NCBI RefSeq assembly: GCF_001598915.1
Contig: NZ_BDAP01000004.1
Span: forward strand, 372,001 to 436,000
Reading direction: 5' to 3'
DNA from: Williamsia muralis NBRC 105860
GTDB taxonomy: Bacteria; Actinomycetota; Actinomycetes; Mycobacteriales; Mycobacteriaceae
Length of the DNA stretch: 64,000 nt
Under the pieces are notes generated by a model. The model made no database searches, was not told where the DNA came from, and was given only the letters and a program-made list of their open reading frames with translations. Below are positions 1 to 8,858 of the stretch, piece by piece (the stretch's first letter is position 1; each line of letters opens with the position of its first letter). The translations under genes and the position numbers were made by a program.

Positions 1-433
1 AATACGGCTGCCTGCGCCGGTCGGTGGGCGAGCCGGGATTGAGTAGACGCAGACCCGTACCCGTCGTGGTGTCCCACGGGATGTGGCTGTGACCGAACAC
101 CAGGACATCGGTGTCGGGGTACGCGACCGACATCCGTTTCTCCCGACCCACTGATGCGCCGGTCTCATGCGTGACCGTGAAACGCAGCCCGCCGAGGGTC
201 ACATCGGCGCGCTCGGGCATGCGTGACCGCAGATCAGGGCCGTCGTTGTTCCCCCAGCACGCGATCAGTCGTTTCGCCCGACGCTCGAGTGCTTCGAAGC
301 TTGCCAGGTCGACCCAGTCACCGGCGTGGATCACCACATCGGCCCGGTCGACTTCATCCCACACGACCGCGGGAAGGTCTTTGGCGCGCTTGGGGATGTG
401 GGTGTCGGCCAGCAGCAACAGTTTCACGACCAC
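1..433 (-). CDS. YfcE/MJ0936-type metallophosphoesterase, 3' end cut by window edge
   Basis: The minus strand reads an open frame from a GTG at 433 (or the in-frame GTG at 427) to the window edge, about 144 residues without its C-terminus. The N-terminus reads LLLLADTHIPKRA, followed by HAGDW, GNND and FGHSH. These are the metal-binding blocks (D-x-H, G-D, G-N-H/D, G-H-x-H) of calcineurin-like phosphoesterases of the YfcE group, which hydrolyse phosphodiesters in the cytosol. The third block has GNND where GNH is usual, as in several YfcE proteins. A short inverted repeat (GAACG-TT-CGTTC, 481-492) lies just upstream. The family is clear and the substrate is unknown. Confidence 0.8.
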   Translation of the reverse strand, partial: MVVKLLLLADTHIPKRAKDLPAVVWDEVDRADVVIHAGDWVDLASFEALERRAKRLIACWGNNDGPDLRSRMPERADVTLGGLRFTVTHETGASVGREKRMSVAYPDTDVLVFGHSHIPWDTTTGTGLRLLNPGSPTDRRRQPY

Positions 434-499
434 AGTTCTACCGCCCGCGGCCGCGGTCTCACCCGGCGATCAGTCGATCTGAACGTTCGTTCTACGCCT

Positions 500-1867
500 T
501 CATCGGCCTGCCGACCACCCGGCAGTGGCGCGGTGGGCATCACCGAGGATCTCCGCGCGATCCTCGGCGAGGACAAAACCGCGCGCGATCGCCTCGTCGG
601 CGGCAGCCGTGTACTGCTCGAGATAGGCCTCGGGTGTGCCGTACATCGTGGTGAGTTCAGACGGGGACAACGGGACGGTGGACCCGAACAGCTGGCAGAT
701 CCGAGACGCCGTGGCCGTGCTGAATCCGCTGAGGACCGACGTCGGGACCTCCACGCTCGGAGTGCGCACTCCCCCGACGACGTTGCCCACCGCATCGGTG
801 ACGAACCGCGGAGTGGGTCCGGTGTCGTCCACCGCCATCTGCTCGGCGGCAGGCGGCTCGCGCCCGTCGCTCACCCAGGCGTCGAGATGACGCAGGGCGG
901 CCCGGACGACAAAACGTTGCTGGCCGTCGTTGACCGCGGTGGGACATCCGAGGAACGTCTCGAAATCACCGATCTGGAATCGGTCGGCGTGCGCACTGCC
1001 TGCGACTTCCCACAGTCGCAGTCGGGCCGAATCGTCTTGTCGGGCAGGGTGGTACCAGAGATGCCCCAAGATGTCGGTCTCGGTTTGCACGAGGATCACC
1101 GGGACGTCGAGATCGTCGCGGATTCGCACGGCTGGTGCGCCCAGAGCGGCGACGAGATCGATGGCCCGACCAGGTTCCCCCAGCGGCATGGTGGCACCTG
1201 CCCGGCTGTGGACGACAAACCCGTCGACGAGACGGTCATGCGGCTGGACACCGTTCGCATACGTGGTCATGGCGAGCGCGGACTGGGACTCACCGACCGC
1301 CAGCACCCGCTGGATGTCGAGGTGGGCCAGCGGGGTCGCAGAGCCGTTTCGCAAGGTGTCGATGATCCTGGAGAAGATCGAATAGCTGTACCCGTCGCCG
1401 GGGTGATGCAGGCCGCCGTACCGCTCCGGGTCGGCACCGACCAGGCCCTTCGGCGCGCCATCACCGACGGCCACCGTCGCCGAACCACCCTGAACGCCGG
1501 AGAACTGCGCCGACACCCCTACCCAGGCGTATCCGCCCCGGACGATCTCCTCGCTCAGATAGGTGTAGTCGGGGGCCGCGTCCTGCCCGCTGCTGACGTT
1601 CAGCCACTCCACCACCAGCGTGCCGTTGAAGCGCTCGGCGTCGGCGGGCGCTCGCGTGACCACGCGGGTGATGAACTCGGCGTCGTCGACCGGCTCGATG
1701 TCGAAACGGCCATCGGCCGGCAGGCCGGCGGCTGAGTACCTCGTCGCCACCCCCGACACCGCGTATTCACCCTCGTCATACCCGGCGCCGGCCAGGTCGG
1801 GGCCGGGCACCGCCGACATCAGCGACAGGCCGGCACCTCCGCTGAGCACCGCGAACTCGGCGCCCAT
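500..1867 (-). CDS. alpha/beta hydrolase domain protein (Abhydrolase_10-like)
   Basis: 455 residues. The start is the ATG at 1867, preceded by AGGAAGG at a good distance; the frame stays open further upstream but only by running into the neighbouring hydrolase gene. Residues around GESQSALAMTTYANG hold the GxSxS nucleophile elbow, and GSAHADRF near the C-terminal third supplies a likely catalytic His. The overall form matches the large actinobacterial alpha/beta hydrolase domain family (Abhydrolase_10), whose substrates are mostly unknown. No signal peptide is evident. It lies 46 bp downstream of a second hydrolase on the same strand, probably in one operon, divergent from the ADH/SDR/IclR/BVMO operon. 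Ester or lactone cleavage after Baeyer-Villiger oxidation is an inference. Confidence 0.75.
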   Translation of the reverse strand: MGAEFAVLSGGAGLSLMSAVPGPDLAGAGYDEGEYAVSGVATRYSAAGLPADGRFDIEPVDDAEFITRVVTRAPADAERFNGTLVVEWLNVSSGQDAAPDYTYLSEEIVRGGYAWVGVSAQFSGVQGGSATVAVGDGAPKGLVGADPERYGGLHHPGDGYSYSIFSRIIDTLRNGSATPLAHLDIQRVLAVGESQSALAMTTYANGVQPHDRLVDGFVVHSRAGATMPLGEPGRAIDLVAALGAPAVRIRDDLDVPVILVQTETDILGHLWYHPARQDDSARLRLWEVAGSAHADRFQIGDFETFLGCPTAVNDGQQRFVVRAALRHLDAWVSDGREPPAAEQMAVDDTGPTPRFVTDAVGNVVGGVRTPSVEVPTSVLSGFSTATASRICQLFGSTVPLSPSELTTMYGTPEAYLEQYTAAADEAIARGFVLAEDRAEILGDAHRATAGWSAGR

Positions 1868-1913
1868 CAGGCGACCTTCCTGTAGCGACCGGGAATCATC
1901 CTCATCGGTGGTG

Positions 1914-2813
1914 TCATGTCCGCGCATCCCCTCGTGCCGTGGTGGCCGGCGACCGGCCGATGCGCGAGAGTATCGCGTCGGCGATGGCCTCCGGATGCTC
2001 GTCGGGCAGCCAGTGCGAGGCATCTGGGATCTCGATGAAGCGATAGTCGCCGCGCACGAACTCACCGCAACGCTCGGCTCCGGCCCTCGCGATCGCGATG
2101 TCGCCCGAACTCCACACGAACGTGGTCGGTACGTCGACGACGGGAACGTCTTCGCTCGCCGGGGTCTGAGCGCGGTACCAGTTCAGAGCGGCGGTCATCG
2201 CCCCCGGCGCGCTGAGGACCCGCACATGTTGGTCGGCCACATCACCGGGAACCGCATCCCCGAAACCCATCCGCAGCGCAGCGGCATCGTCGGCCAGCAG
2301 ATTGAACTCGGGCTCGTCCGGTATCTGGAAGTACTCCATGTACCCCGAACGCTCTCGCTGCTCGGGGTCTTCGCTCTTGGCCCACGCGAAAGCTGCGGGG
2401 TGCGGCACGGATACCGCGGTCAGCGACGAGATCCGTTCGGGATGCCGCGCGGCCACGGTCCATGCGACGGCAGCTCCCCAGTCGTGTCCCACGAGATGCA
2501 CGGTGTCCAGCCCGAGTGCGTCACAGATCGCGATGACGTCCGCGACGAGTTCGTCGAGCTGGTAGTCGTCGACCCCCACAGGGCGGGCGCCGGCCGAGTA
2601 GCCGCGCTGATCAGGTGCGATCGTCGCGTAACCGGCGTCCCGCAGCAGGTCGGCAACAGCTCGCCAGGATGCTCGCGATTCGGGGAACCCGTGCAGCATC
2701 AGCACAGTCCCGGCCGGCGGTGACTCCGGCCGCGACACCAAGATGTCGAATGTCAGATCACCGACGGTCACCTGCTCCGGCGTGGTCCCGCCGCCGTTTG
2801 CCCCATTGGTCAC
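1914..2813 (-). CDS. alpha/beta hydrolase, epoxide-hydrolase-like
   Basis: 299 residues from a GTG at 2813; a GTG at 2834 is an alternative and neither has a strong ribosome site. The motifs HGFPES (oxyanion hole), GHDWGA (nucleophile Asp elbow, as in epoxide hydrolases and haloalkane dehalogenases) and DASHWLPDEHP (catalytic His) occur in the family order. An Asp nucleophile favours epoxide hydrolysis over simple esterase action. The protein appears cytosolic. It is the first gene of a two-hydrolase unit facing the BVMO operon across a 15-bp palindrome, so both directions may share one regulator. The exact substrate cannot be read from sequence. Confidence 0.85.
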   Translation of the reverse strand: MTNGANGGGTTPEQVTVGDLTFDILVSRPESPPAGTVLMLHGFPESRASWRAVADLLRDAGYATIAPDQRGYSAGARPVGVDDYQLDELVADVIAICDALGLDTVHLVGHDWGAAVAWTVAARHPERISSLTAVSVPHPAAFAWAKSEDPEQRERSGYMEYFQIPDEPEFNLLADDAAALRMGFGDAVPGDVADQHVRVLSAPGAMTAALNWYRAQTPASEDVPVVDVPTTFVWSSGDIAIARAGAERCGEFVRGDYRFIEIPDASHWLPDEHPEAIADAILSRIGRSPATTARGDART

Positions 2814-2852
2814 CTGCGGCAGTCTACTGAGCACGCTTCGACCCACCAACGA

Positions 2853-2867
2853 TTTGCACAGTGCAAA
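2853..2867. promoter_or_regulatory. 15-bp perfect palindrome, candidate operator
   Basis: TTTGCACAGTGCAAA has two perfect 7-bp arms around one central base. It sits between the divergent hydrolase and alcohol dehydrogenase genes, upstream of both. An IclR-family regulator is encoded in the rightward operon, and IclR proteins usually bind palindromes of about this length beside their own operon, so it is the likeliest binder (inference). Confidence 0.55.
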
Positions 2868-2917
2868 CACTTTTCGAAAGCGGTTGCGCCACTTGACACT
2901 CAGACGCGGGGTTCTCG

Positions 2918-2946
2918 TTGACAGTACCGCGCTGCTGTGAATTAAT
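2918..2946 (+). promoter_or_regulatory. candidate sigma-70-type promoter for the ADH-BVMO operon
   Basis: TTGACA at 2918-2923 is followed after 17 bp by ATTAAT at 2941-2946, which matches TATAAT at four of six positions. It lies about 70 bp before the ADH start and 50 bp downstream of the palindrome at 2853-2867. Confidence 0.45.
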
Positions 2947-3015
2947 GACGGAACAAATGTGACGTGGGTCGCATCGATGGACGGTGCGCGCACCGTCCGT
3001 GATCGGGGAGCGAAC

Positions 3016-4011
3016 ATGCGGGCAGCTGTGGTCGACACCGGGACGTTCTCGGTGTGCGAGGTCGACGATCCCACACCCGGCCCCGACGATCTGATCCTCG
3101 AGGTGAGCGCGTGCGGCATCTGTGGATCAGACATCAAGACCGCCCCCTTTCTGCCCGCCGGCACGGTCATGGGACACGAGTTCTCCGGCACCGTTGTCGC
3201 TGCCGGGCGCGATGTCGCCGCTCAGTGGCAAATCGGCACGCCGGCGACCGCGATGCCCGTGAGCGGTTGCGGCACATGCCTTTCCTGCGTGTGCGGGGAC
3301 GTGGCCCGATGCACGCGGGTCGAGGCGTTCGGCCTGGGTGGACGCGCAGGCGGATTCGCGGAGTACATCCGGGTCAGCGCCCGCGAGACGGTTCGATTCG
3401 ACGGCGCACCCACCGCGGTCGGCGCGGTCACCGAGCCTCTTGCCGTGGGGTTGCACGCCGTTGCCCGCGGGGCCATCAAGCCCGGCCATCGTGTGCTGAT
3501 CGTCGGCGCGGGGCCGGTCGGTATCGCCATCCTGTTCTGGGCAGTCCGCCAAGGCGTCGACGAGATCGTGGTGTCCGATCCGGTCGCCTCCCGGCGTACC
3601 TCAGCGCTTGTCTATGGCGCGTCCTCGGTTGTCGATCCCGCCGCCGATCACCCAGGTGAGGGTTTCGACGTCGTCTTCGAATGTGTGGGGTCGCGCGGGA
3701 TGATCGCCGCCTGCCTCGAATCCGTCGCACCTCGCGGCCGGATCGTGGTGGCCGGAGTGTGCCTCGAAGAGGACGGCTTCATGCCCGTCGCCGGCGTGGT
3801 GAAGGACATCGACATGAGCTTCGTCTCGTACTACACCAGGCAGGAGTTCACACTCGCCGCAAAACTGTTGCAGCAAAGCAGGATCGACGTCTCCGACTTC
3901 ATCACCGGGCGCGGCGGGCTCGACGACCTCGGTCGGCTGATCGCCGAACTGGGGTCGCCGTCGAATCAGCAGAAAGTACTCATCGAACCGCAGCAGGTGC
4001 TGGTCGGCTGA
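3016..4011 (+). CDS. zinc-dependent medium-chain alcohol dehydrogenase
   Basis: 331 residues. The ATG at 3016 follows GGGGAG and is preferred to the upstream ATG at 2959. The N-terminus carries ACGICGSD (catalytic zinc Cys) and GHEFSGTV (zinc His/Glu). A structural-zinc-like cluster follows, with GCGTCLSCVCGDVARC, and the NAD(P)-binding glycine motif GAGPVG is at about residue 165. Such enzymes interconvert secondary alcohols and ketones or aldehydes in the cytosol. It is the first gene of a tightly spaced operon with an SDR, an IclR regulator and a BVMO. A role in making the ketone used by the BVMO is inferred from context. Confidence 0.88.
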   Translation: MRAAVVDTGTFSVCEVDDPTPGPDDLILEVSACGICGSDIKTAPFLPAGTVMGHEFSGTVVAAGRDVAAQWQIGTPATAMPVSGCGTCLSCVCGDVARCTRVEAFGLGGRAGGFAEYIRVSARETVRFDGAPTAVGAVTEPLAVGLHAVARGAIKPGHRVLIVGAGPVGIAILFWAVRQGVDEIVVSDPVASRRTSALVYGASSVVDPAADHPGEGFDVVFECVGSRGMIAACLESVAPRGRIVVAGVCLEEDGFMPVAGVVKDIDMSFVSYYTRQEFTLAAKLLQQSRIDVSDFITGRGGLDDLGRLIAELGSPSNQQKVLIEPQQVLVG

Positions 4012-4040
4012 CCGGCACCAGCGAGAACACAGGAGCCATC

Positions 4041-4817
4041 ATCAGCACCCATAGCAAGGTCTCGCTTGTCATCGGCGGCGCCTCCGGAATCGGACTCGCG
4101 ACCTCTCGACTGCTGGCCGAAGGCGGCGACACCGTTGTCCTGGCCGACATCAACGCCGAGCAGGCCGCACAGCGGGCAACCGAGATCGGCCCATCGGTCA
4201 CGTCCAAGCGGCTCGACGTGACGGACGAGGAATCCGTCGACCGCGCCTTCACCGAGATCGTGGGCGAACACGGGCAGCTCCACAGCGTCGTCAACTGCGC
4301 CGGACTCACGATCCCCGGCGCCATAACCGACCTGGCCCTGGCTGATTGGCAGACCACCATCGATGTCTGCCTCACCGGGGCGTTCCTGGTGACCAAACAC
4401 TCGGCCAGACACCTCGCGGACGGCGGGAGCCTGATCACCATCGCATCGCTGAACGGCCGGCAGCCGGGAACGGGCATGGCAGCGTACTGCGCCGCGAAAG
4501 CCGGCGTGCTGATGCTGACCGAGGTCGCGGCCCTCGAGCTGGGCGAGCGGAAGATCCGGGTCAACGCGATCTCCCCCGGCCTGGTCGACACCCCACTCGT
4601 TGCGGGCCTGGCCCTGGTTCCTGGTCTCACCGAGGACTACATCGAGAACACACCCCTCGGCCGCAGTGGACAACCGGAGGAAGTGGCGGAGATGGTCGCA
4701 TTCCTTGCCTCAGACCGTGCGTCGTGGGTGAGCGGAGCCGCCTTCGACCTCAACGGCGGCGCGCACACCCGCAGATATCCCGACATCCTCAAACACGTGG
4801 CAGCAATGGGTGTTTGA
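4041..4817 (+). CDS. short-chain dehydrogenase/reductase, probable ATC start
   Basis: 258 residues if translation begins at the ATC at 4041. AGGAG (4031-4035) lies five bases before it, and the resulting N-terminus (fMet-STHSKVSLV) fits an SDR beginning just before its Rossmann motif. No in-frame ATG or GTG exists close by; an in-frame CTG at 4008 lacks a ribosome site. GGASGIG (NAD binding), NCAG, the catalytic Ser in TIASLNGR and YCAAK (catalytic Tyr and Lys) are all present. The C-terminus reads SGAAFDLNGG, as usual for classical SDRs. The gene overlaps the next by one base (TGATG). A role as a second alcohol/ketone dehydrogenase of the operon is inferred. Confidence 0.85.
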   Translation: MSTHSKVSLVIGGASGIGLATSRLLAEGGDTVVLADINAEQAAQRATEIGPSVTSKRLDVTDEESVDRAFTEIVGEHGQLHSVVNCAGLTIPGAITDLALADWQTTIDVCLTGAFLVTKHSARHLADGGSLITIASLNGRQPGTGMAAYCAAKAGVLMLTEVAALELGERKIRVNAISPGLVDTPLVAGLALVPGLTEDYIENTPLGRSGQPEEVAEMVAFLASDRASWVSGAAFDLNGGAHTRRYPDILKHVAAMGV

Positions 4818-5710
4818 TGGTCAGACGTTCACCCCAGACCGAGCGATTGGTCGAGATCGTCGAGTACCTGGCCGACCGCCCCACCGACGGACGCAGCCTG
4901 GCCGACATCTCGCGAACCCTGGGGGCCGACAAGGCGACACTGTTCCCGATGCTGACCGAGCTGACCCGGGTCGGCTGGGTGGTCAAACACCCGACCAAGA
5001 AGACCTACCGGCTCGGACCCCGGCTCGCCCCCGTCGGTGACTCGGCGCGGATCGCCGTCAACGCGATCGCGCCGGCCCGTAAACCCATGTCGCGGTTGGC
5101 CATCGAGTCGGGCAACGTGTGCTGCCTGATCGTGCCGTCCGGTGGCGACCTCGTGGTCGCCGAGGTCGCTCATCCCGAACCGGACGACCGCCCGCTCCTC
5201 GGTGTGCGAGCCGGGGACAAGATCACCCATCGGCCGCCGCTGGGTTCGGTCTTGGTGGCGTGGGCCGACGACTTCGCCATCACCGCGTGGCTGGACCGCA
5301 ATCCCGTTGTCGCCGAGGACTCGAGCCGGTATCGGGCGGTGCTCGACCTCATCCGGAACCGGCGCTTCGCGGTGGAGCAGTATCCGCCCGAGCCCGCGGC
5401 CTTCCGCGACGTGGCGGTCTCGGCGACATCCATCGCCTACGGTTCCGAGCGCGCATCCCGGTTCACCCGAGGCCAGGAGGAACGACTCAACGTCGAGATG
5501 CTCGTCGGTGAGATAGACGACGCCCAGCTCTACCGGCCGCTCTCGGTCAATTCACCTGTGTTCGACCGCGAAGGAACGGTTGTCGGATCGCTGTGCCTGC
5601 TCGACGTGCCGGAAGCGATCACTGGTGGCGAACTCCGCGACATCGGACACCGGCTCCGGGACACCGCAGACGACATCACCGCCGAGCTGGGTGGAGTGGT
5701 ACCGGGGTGA
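4817..5710 (+). CDS. IclR-family transcriptional regulator
   Basis: 297 residues from the ATG at 4817, overlapping the SDR stop in TGATG. The first ~65 residues form the winged helix-turn-helix (RSLADISRTLGADKATLFPMLTEL). The rest is an IclR effector-binding domain of the GAF-like type, with the usual PPLGSVLVAW and SATSIAYG stretches. IclR proteins bind a small metabolite and control the adjacent catabolic operon. Its place inside the operon, with a 15-bp palindrome at 2853-2867, suggests autoregulation and control of both divergent units. The effector is unknown; a ring-cleavage or ketone-derived acid would fit the context. Confidence 0.9.
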   Translation: MVRRSPQTERLVEIVEYLADRPTDGRSLADISRTLGADKATLFPMLTELTRVGWVVKHPTKKTYRLGPRLAPVGDSARIAVNAIAPARKPMSRLAIESGNVCCLIVPSGGDLVVAEVAHPEPDDRPLLGVRAGDKITHRPPLGSVLVAWADDFAITAWLDRNPVVAEDSSRYRAVLDLIRNRRFAVEQYPPEPAAFRDVAVSATSIAYGSERASRFTRGQEERLNVEMLVGEIDDAQLYRPLSVNSPVFDREGTVVGSLCLLDVPEAITGGELRDIGHRLRDTADDITAELGGVVPG

Positions 5711-7173
5711 GCACTGCTCGCCATCCGCAGGCGCATAAATCGGTCGGGACTGCCGTCATCGGAGCCGGATTCTCCGGCATCGCAGTGGCTCTGAAACTGC
5801 AGGCTGCCGGTGAGGGCGGCTTCGTGGTCTACGACAAGGCTGACGCCGTCGGGGGTACATGGCAGGCCAACACGTACCCGGGTGCCGCCTGCGACGCACC
5901 GTCCCATGTCTACAGCTTTTCCTTTGCCCAGCAGGTCGATTGGTCTCGGCGCTTCGCGCCCGGTCCGGAGATCCGTGACTACCTCCAGCGCTGCGTCGAC
6001 GAGGCCGGAATCACCGAACGGTTCCGTCTGGGTGTGGGCGTCACGTCGGCGACGTGGCGCGACAACCGGTGGGAACTCGAGCTGACCGACGGATCCCGGG
6101 TGGACGCGCAGGTTGTGGTCTGTGCGACGGGCCAACTCGACATCCCGGTCGTTCCCGACATCGACGGCCTGGAGATGTTCTCCGGCCCGGCCTTTCACAC
6201 CGCGCGATGGCGGCACGATGTCGATCTCACCGGGAAACGTGTCGCCGTCATCGGCACGGGGGCCAGCGCCGTCCAGGTGATCCCGGCCATCGCAGAGGAG
6301 GTCGAACACCTCACCGTCTTCCAGCGCTCCGCGCCGTTCGTGTTCCCGAAACCGGACGGTTCGTACGGTCCCGGCATCAGCGCGGTGTACCGGCGCTATC
6401 CGCTGCTCAGGAGCGCCGCCCGACAACTGATGTGGCTCTACCTCGAGTTCTTCGGCATGTTCTTCTGGCGCTGGCCCCGAATGCTCACCTCTCTGGCACT
6501 GATCCACCGGATCATGTTGCGGCACACAGTGCGTGATCCAGACTTGCGTACAGCACTCACTCCGGACCACCGGATCGGATGCAAACGGATCCTCATCGCG
6601 GACGGCTACCACGAGAGCCTGCAGCGTCCGAATGTCACCGTGTCCACCGACAGGATCGTCGGTGTCCGGCCCGGTCGGGTCGAGACCGATGCCGGACCAT
6701 GTCCGATCGACGTTCTGGTCTTCGCCACGGGCTTTGCCACGTCCGGTTTTGCCGGCAGCGTGTCGATCACCGGGCGTGACGGAATGACACTGCACGACAA
6801 GTGGGCCGGCGCCCCCGAGGCCTACCTGGGGCTGTCGGTGCCCGACTTCCCCAACCTGTTCTTCATGTACGGTCCCAACACCAACCTCGGCTCGGGGTCG
6901 GTGATCTACCTGATGGAGGCCCAAGCCGACCACGTCGTCGCTGCGGTCAAGCGTCTCCGAAGTGGCGCCCTGGACGTCCTCGAAGTGCGCCGAAAAGTGT
7001 TCGCCGACTTCATGACCGCCCTGCGCACGAGGCAACCGGGGACGGTGTGGGCGTCGGGATGCGACAGCTGGTACAAGCAAGCGGACGGGCTCGACACCCA
7101 CAATTGGCCCTGGTCCATGTCGCGATACCGGCGGATGACCCGCAGGGTGGGCTCGGACGTGTACGGGGCCTGA
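5707..7173 (+). CDS. Baeyer-Villiger-type flavin monooxygenase
   Basis: 488 residues from the GTG at 5707, overlapping the IclR stop by four bases. GAGFSGI near the N-terminus binds FAD, GTGASAVQ in the middle binds NADPH, and FSGPAFHTARW is the BVMO fingerprint (FxGxxxHxxxW). These enzymes insert one oxygen next to a ketone carbonyl, giving an ester or lactone. GGTWQANTYPGAACD is also typical of the group. It is the last gene of the operon, so the order alcohol dehydrogenase, SDR, regulator, BVMO, with divergent hydrolases, gives an alcohol-ketone-ester-acid route. The actual ketone (cyclic, linear or sterol-like) cannot be told from sequence. Confidence 0.92.
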   Translation: MSTARHPQAHKSVGTAVIGAGFSGIAVALKLQAAGEGGFVVYDKADAVGGTWQANTYPGAACDAPSHVYSFSFAQQVDWSRRFAPGPEIRDYLQRCVDEAGITERFRLGVGVTSATWRDNRWELELTDGSRVDAQVVVCATGQLDIPVVPDIDGLEMFSGPAFHTARWRHDVDLTGKRVAVIGTGASAVQVIPAIAEEVEHLTVFQRSAPFVFPKPDGSYGPGISAVYRRYPLLRSAARQLMWLYLEFFGMFFWRWPRMLTSLALIHRIMLRHTVRDPDLRTALTPDHRIGCKRILIADGYHESLQRPNVTVSTDRIVGVRPGRVETDAGPCPIDVLVFATGFATSGFAGSVSITGRDGMTLHDKWAGAPEAYLGLSVPDFPNLFFMYGPNTNLGSGSVIYLMEAQADHVVAAVKRLRSGALDVLEVRRKVFADFMTALRTRQPGTVWASGCDSWYKQADGLDTHNWPWSMSRYRRMTRRVGSDVYGA

Positions 7174-7217
7174 CTTTCTGGCCCGGCTGTTCTGGGCCCG
7201 CCGATCCCTTCTGCCCT

Positions 7218-8807
7218 CTAGTGCACCGCCGTGCTGGCGATGTCGTAAGAGGTGCCGCGCGCCTCCCGGATCCACAGTTCGCCGGTACCCGGGGTCGGCC
7301 CTTCGGCAACCAGGGTGCGCTTGAGCACCTTGTTCGTCGCGGTGGACGGCAGATCTTCTGCCACTCGCACGTACCGCGGCCACGCCTTGGGCGACAGGTC
7401 GGGCTGGGCAGCCAAGAACTCCTCGAACCGCTCCGGGGTGAGCGTGGCGTCGTCCTGCAACACGATCGCGGCCATCACCTGGTCGCCGACCGCGACGTCG
7501 GGAACCGCGTACACGGCAACCCGATTGAGTTCTGGTAATCGCAGCAAGATCCGCTCGATGGGTGCGGCAGCCATGTTCTCTCCGTCGACCCGCATCCAGT
7601 CAGCGGTACGGCCGGCGAGGTAGATCCACCCATCGGCATCGCGGTAGGCCAGGTCTCCCGACCAGAACATCCCGTGACGCATCCGGTCCTCCGTGGCGCC
7701 GGGGTCGTTGTAGTAGCCCGAGAAGAACCCTGCCCCTTCGAGATTGACCAGTTCACCGACCGCCTCATCGGCATTGGCCAGCGCACCCGATTCGTCGAAC
7801 TGCGCCACGGCACATTCTTCGATGGTGGTGGAGTTGTAGATCGCGACCCCCGGGAATCCCTTACCGATCGACCCCAGGGGGGTGCCCTCTTCGCGGGTGA
7901 TGATGACAGCACTTTCGGTGGAGCCGAAACCGTCCCAGACGGTGCAGCCGAAACGCCGGCCGAACTCGATGATGTCGCGGTCGGTGGCCTCGTTGCCAAA
8001 GGCCACCCGGAGCTGGTTGTCTGCATCGTCGGGCCGCTCTTCGGTGGCCAGCACGTACGCCAGTGGCTTGCCGACGTAGTTCATGTACGTTGCGCCGTAT
8101 CGCCGGATGTCGTCGACAAACCGCGACGCCGAGAACGTGGCCGGAGCCATGGCGGCCCCGGCGTTGACGGCCACACTCCAGCCGGCGAGCACCGCGTTGG
8201 AATGGAACAGCGGCATGGAGAGGTAACACGTGTCGGCCGGACCCAGTTCGTACTTCTCCGTCAGCATCTGACCGGCGAACAGCACCATCATGTGAGCCAC
8301 CTGAACCGCTTTGGGATCGCCGCTGGTTCCCGAGGTGAAGATCATCATGAAGGTGTCGGTGACCTGCGCCTCGTGGTGCGGGACAAGAGGTCCCGCGTCG
8401 CGCTTGAGCTGGGTCCACTCCGCCGAGTCCGTGGTGAAGATCCGCACACCCGGCAGTGACAGACCGTCCAGGAGTGGCAGGTGTTCGGCGTCGGTGATCA
8501 GGATCTGGCAGTCCGCACGCACGATGTCGGCAACCAGCCCCGGACCCCGCCGGGTGTTGTTGATACCGCACAGGACGTAGCCGCCCAGACCTGCAGCCGC
8601 CATGGCGCTGAGCATGTCCGGGGTGTTGGCCAGCAGCACACCCACGTGCAGGGGGCGCTCCTTGTCGGCGACGCCGATCAGCGCCGATGCCTGCGCTTCG
8701 GCGTCGGCGATGTGTTCGCTCCAGGTCCACGTCTGGTCGCCGTGCTTCACCGCAACATTCGTGTCGTCAGCGCGTTGGCGGAGAAGTTGCTGAATCGTGT
8801 CGGCCAT
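7218..8807 (-). CDS. acyl-CoA synthetase, FadD17-like
   Basis: 529 residues; the ATG at 8807 follows GAGG. The AMP-binding P-loop reads IFTSGTSGDPKAV, followed by MPLFHSN, GFGSTES (adenine binding) and WSGDLAYRDADG. The C-terminal domain has NKVLKR with the likely catalytic Lys. Length and wording resemble mycobacterial FadD17, a KstR-regulated synthetase linked to sterol side-chain catabolism; that comparison is from memory. It activates a carboxylic acid to its CoA thioester through an acyl-adenylate. It is the third gene of an operon after an FMO and a hydrolase, consistent with loading the acid they release. It converges on the BVMO gene with a 44-bp gap. Confidence 0.87.
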   Translation of the reverse strand: MADTIQQLLRQRADDTNVAVKHGDQTWTWSEHIADAEAQASALIGVADKERPLHVGVLLANTPDMLSAMAAAGLGGYVLCGINNTRRGPGLVADIVRADCQILITDAEHLPLLDGLSLPGVRIFTTDSAEWTQLKRDAGPLVPHHEAQVTDTFMMIFTSGTSGDPKAVQVAHMMVLFAGQMLTEKYELGPADTCYLSMPLFHSNAVLAGWSVAVNAGAAMAPATFSASRFVDDIRRYGATYMNYVGKPLAYVLATEERPDDADNQLRVAFGNEATDRDIIEFGRRFGCTVWDGFGSTESAVIITREEGTPLGSIGKGFPGVAIYNSTTIEECAVAQFDESGALANADEAVGELVNLEGAGFFSGYYNDPGATEDRMRHGMFWSGDLAYRDADGWIYLAGRTADWMRVDGENMAAAPIERILLRLPELNRVAVYAVPDVAVGDQVMAAIVLQDDATLTPERFEEFLAAQPDLSPKAWPRYVRVAEDLPSTATNKVLKRTLVAEGPTPGTGELWIREARGTSYDIASTAVH

Positions 8808-8858
8808 CGTTACCTCGATCTGGTCGGAACTGGACGTTTATCGGACTCGGCTGCGGCG

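Noticed and set aside
326-1735. 469-codon open frame on the plus strand
   Set aside because: It is antisense to the Abhydrolase_10-like gene, with no ribosome site and low-complexity Arg/Gly/Asp composition typical of GC-rich shadow frames.
7174-7217. terminator between BVMO and FadD
   Set aside because: GGCCC/GGGCC arms are only 5 bp with no U-run.
5530-7383. 617-codon open frame on the minus strand
   Set aside because: It is antisense to the BVMO, whose motifs are complete; the translation resembles no family.
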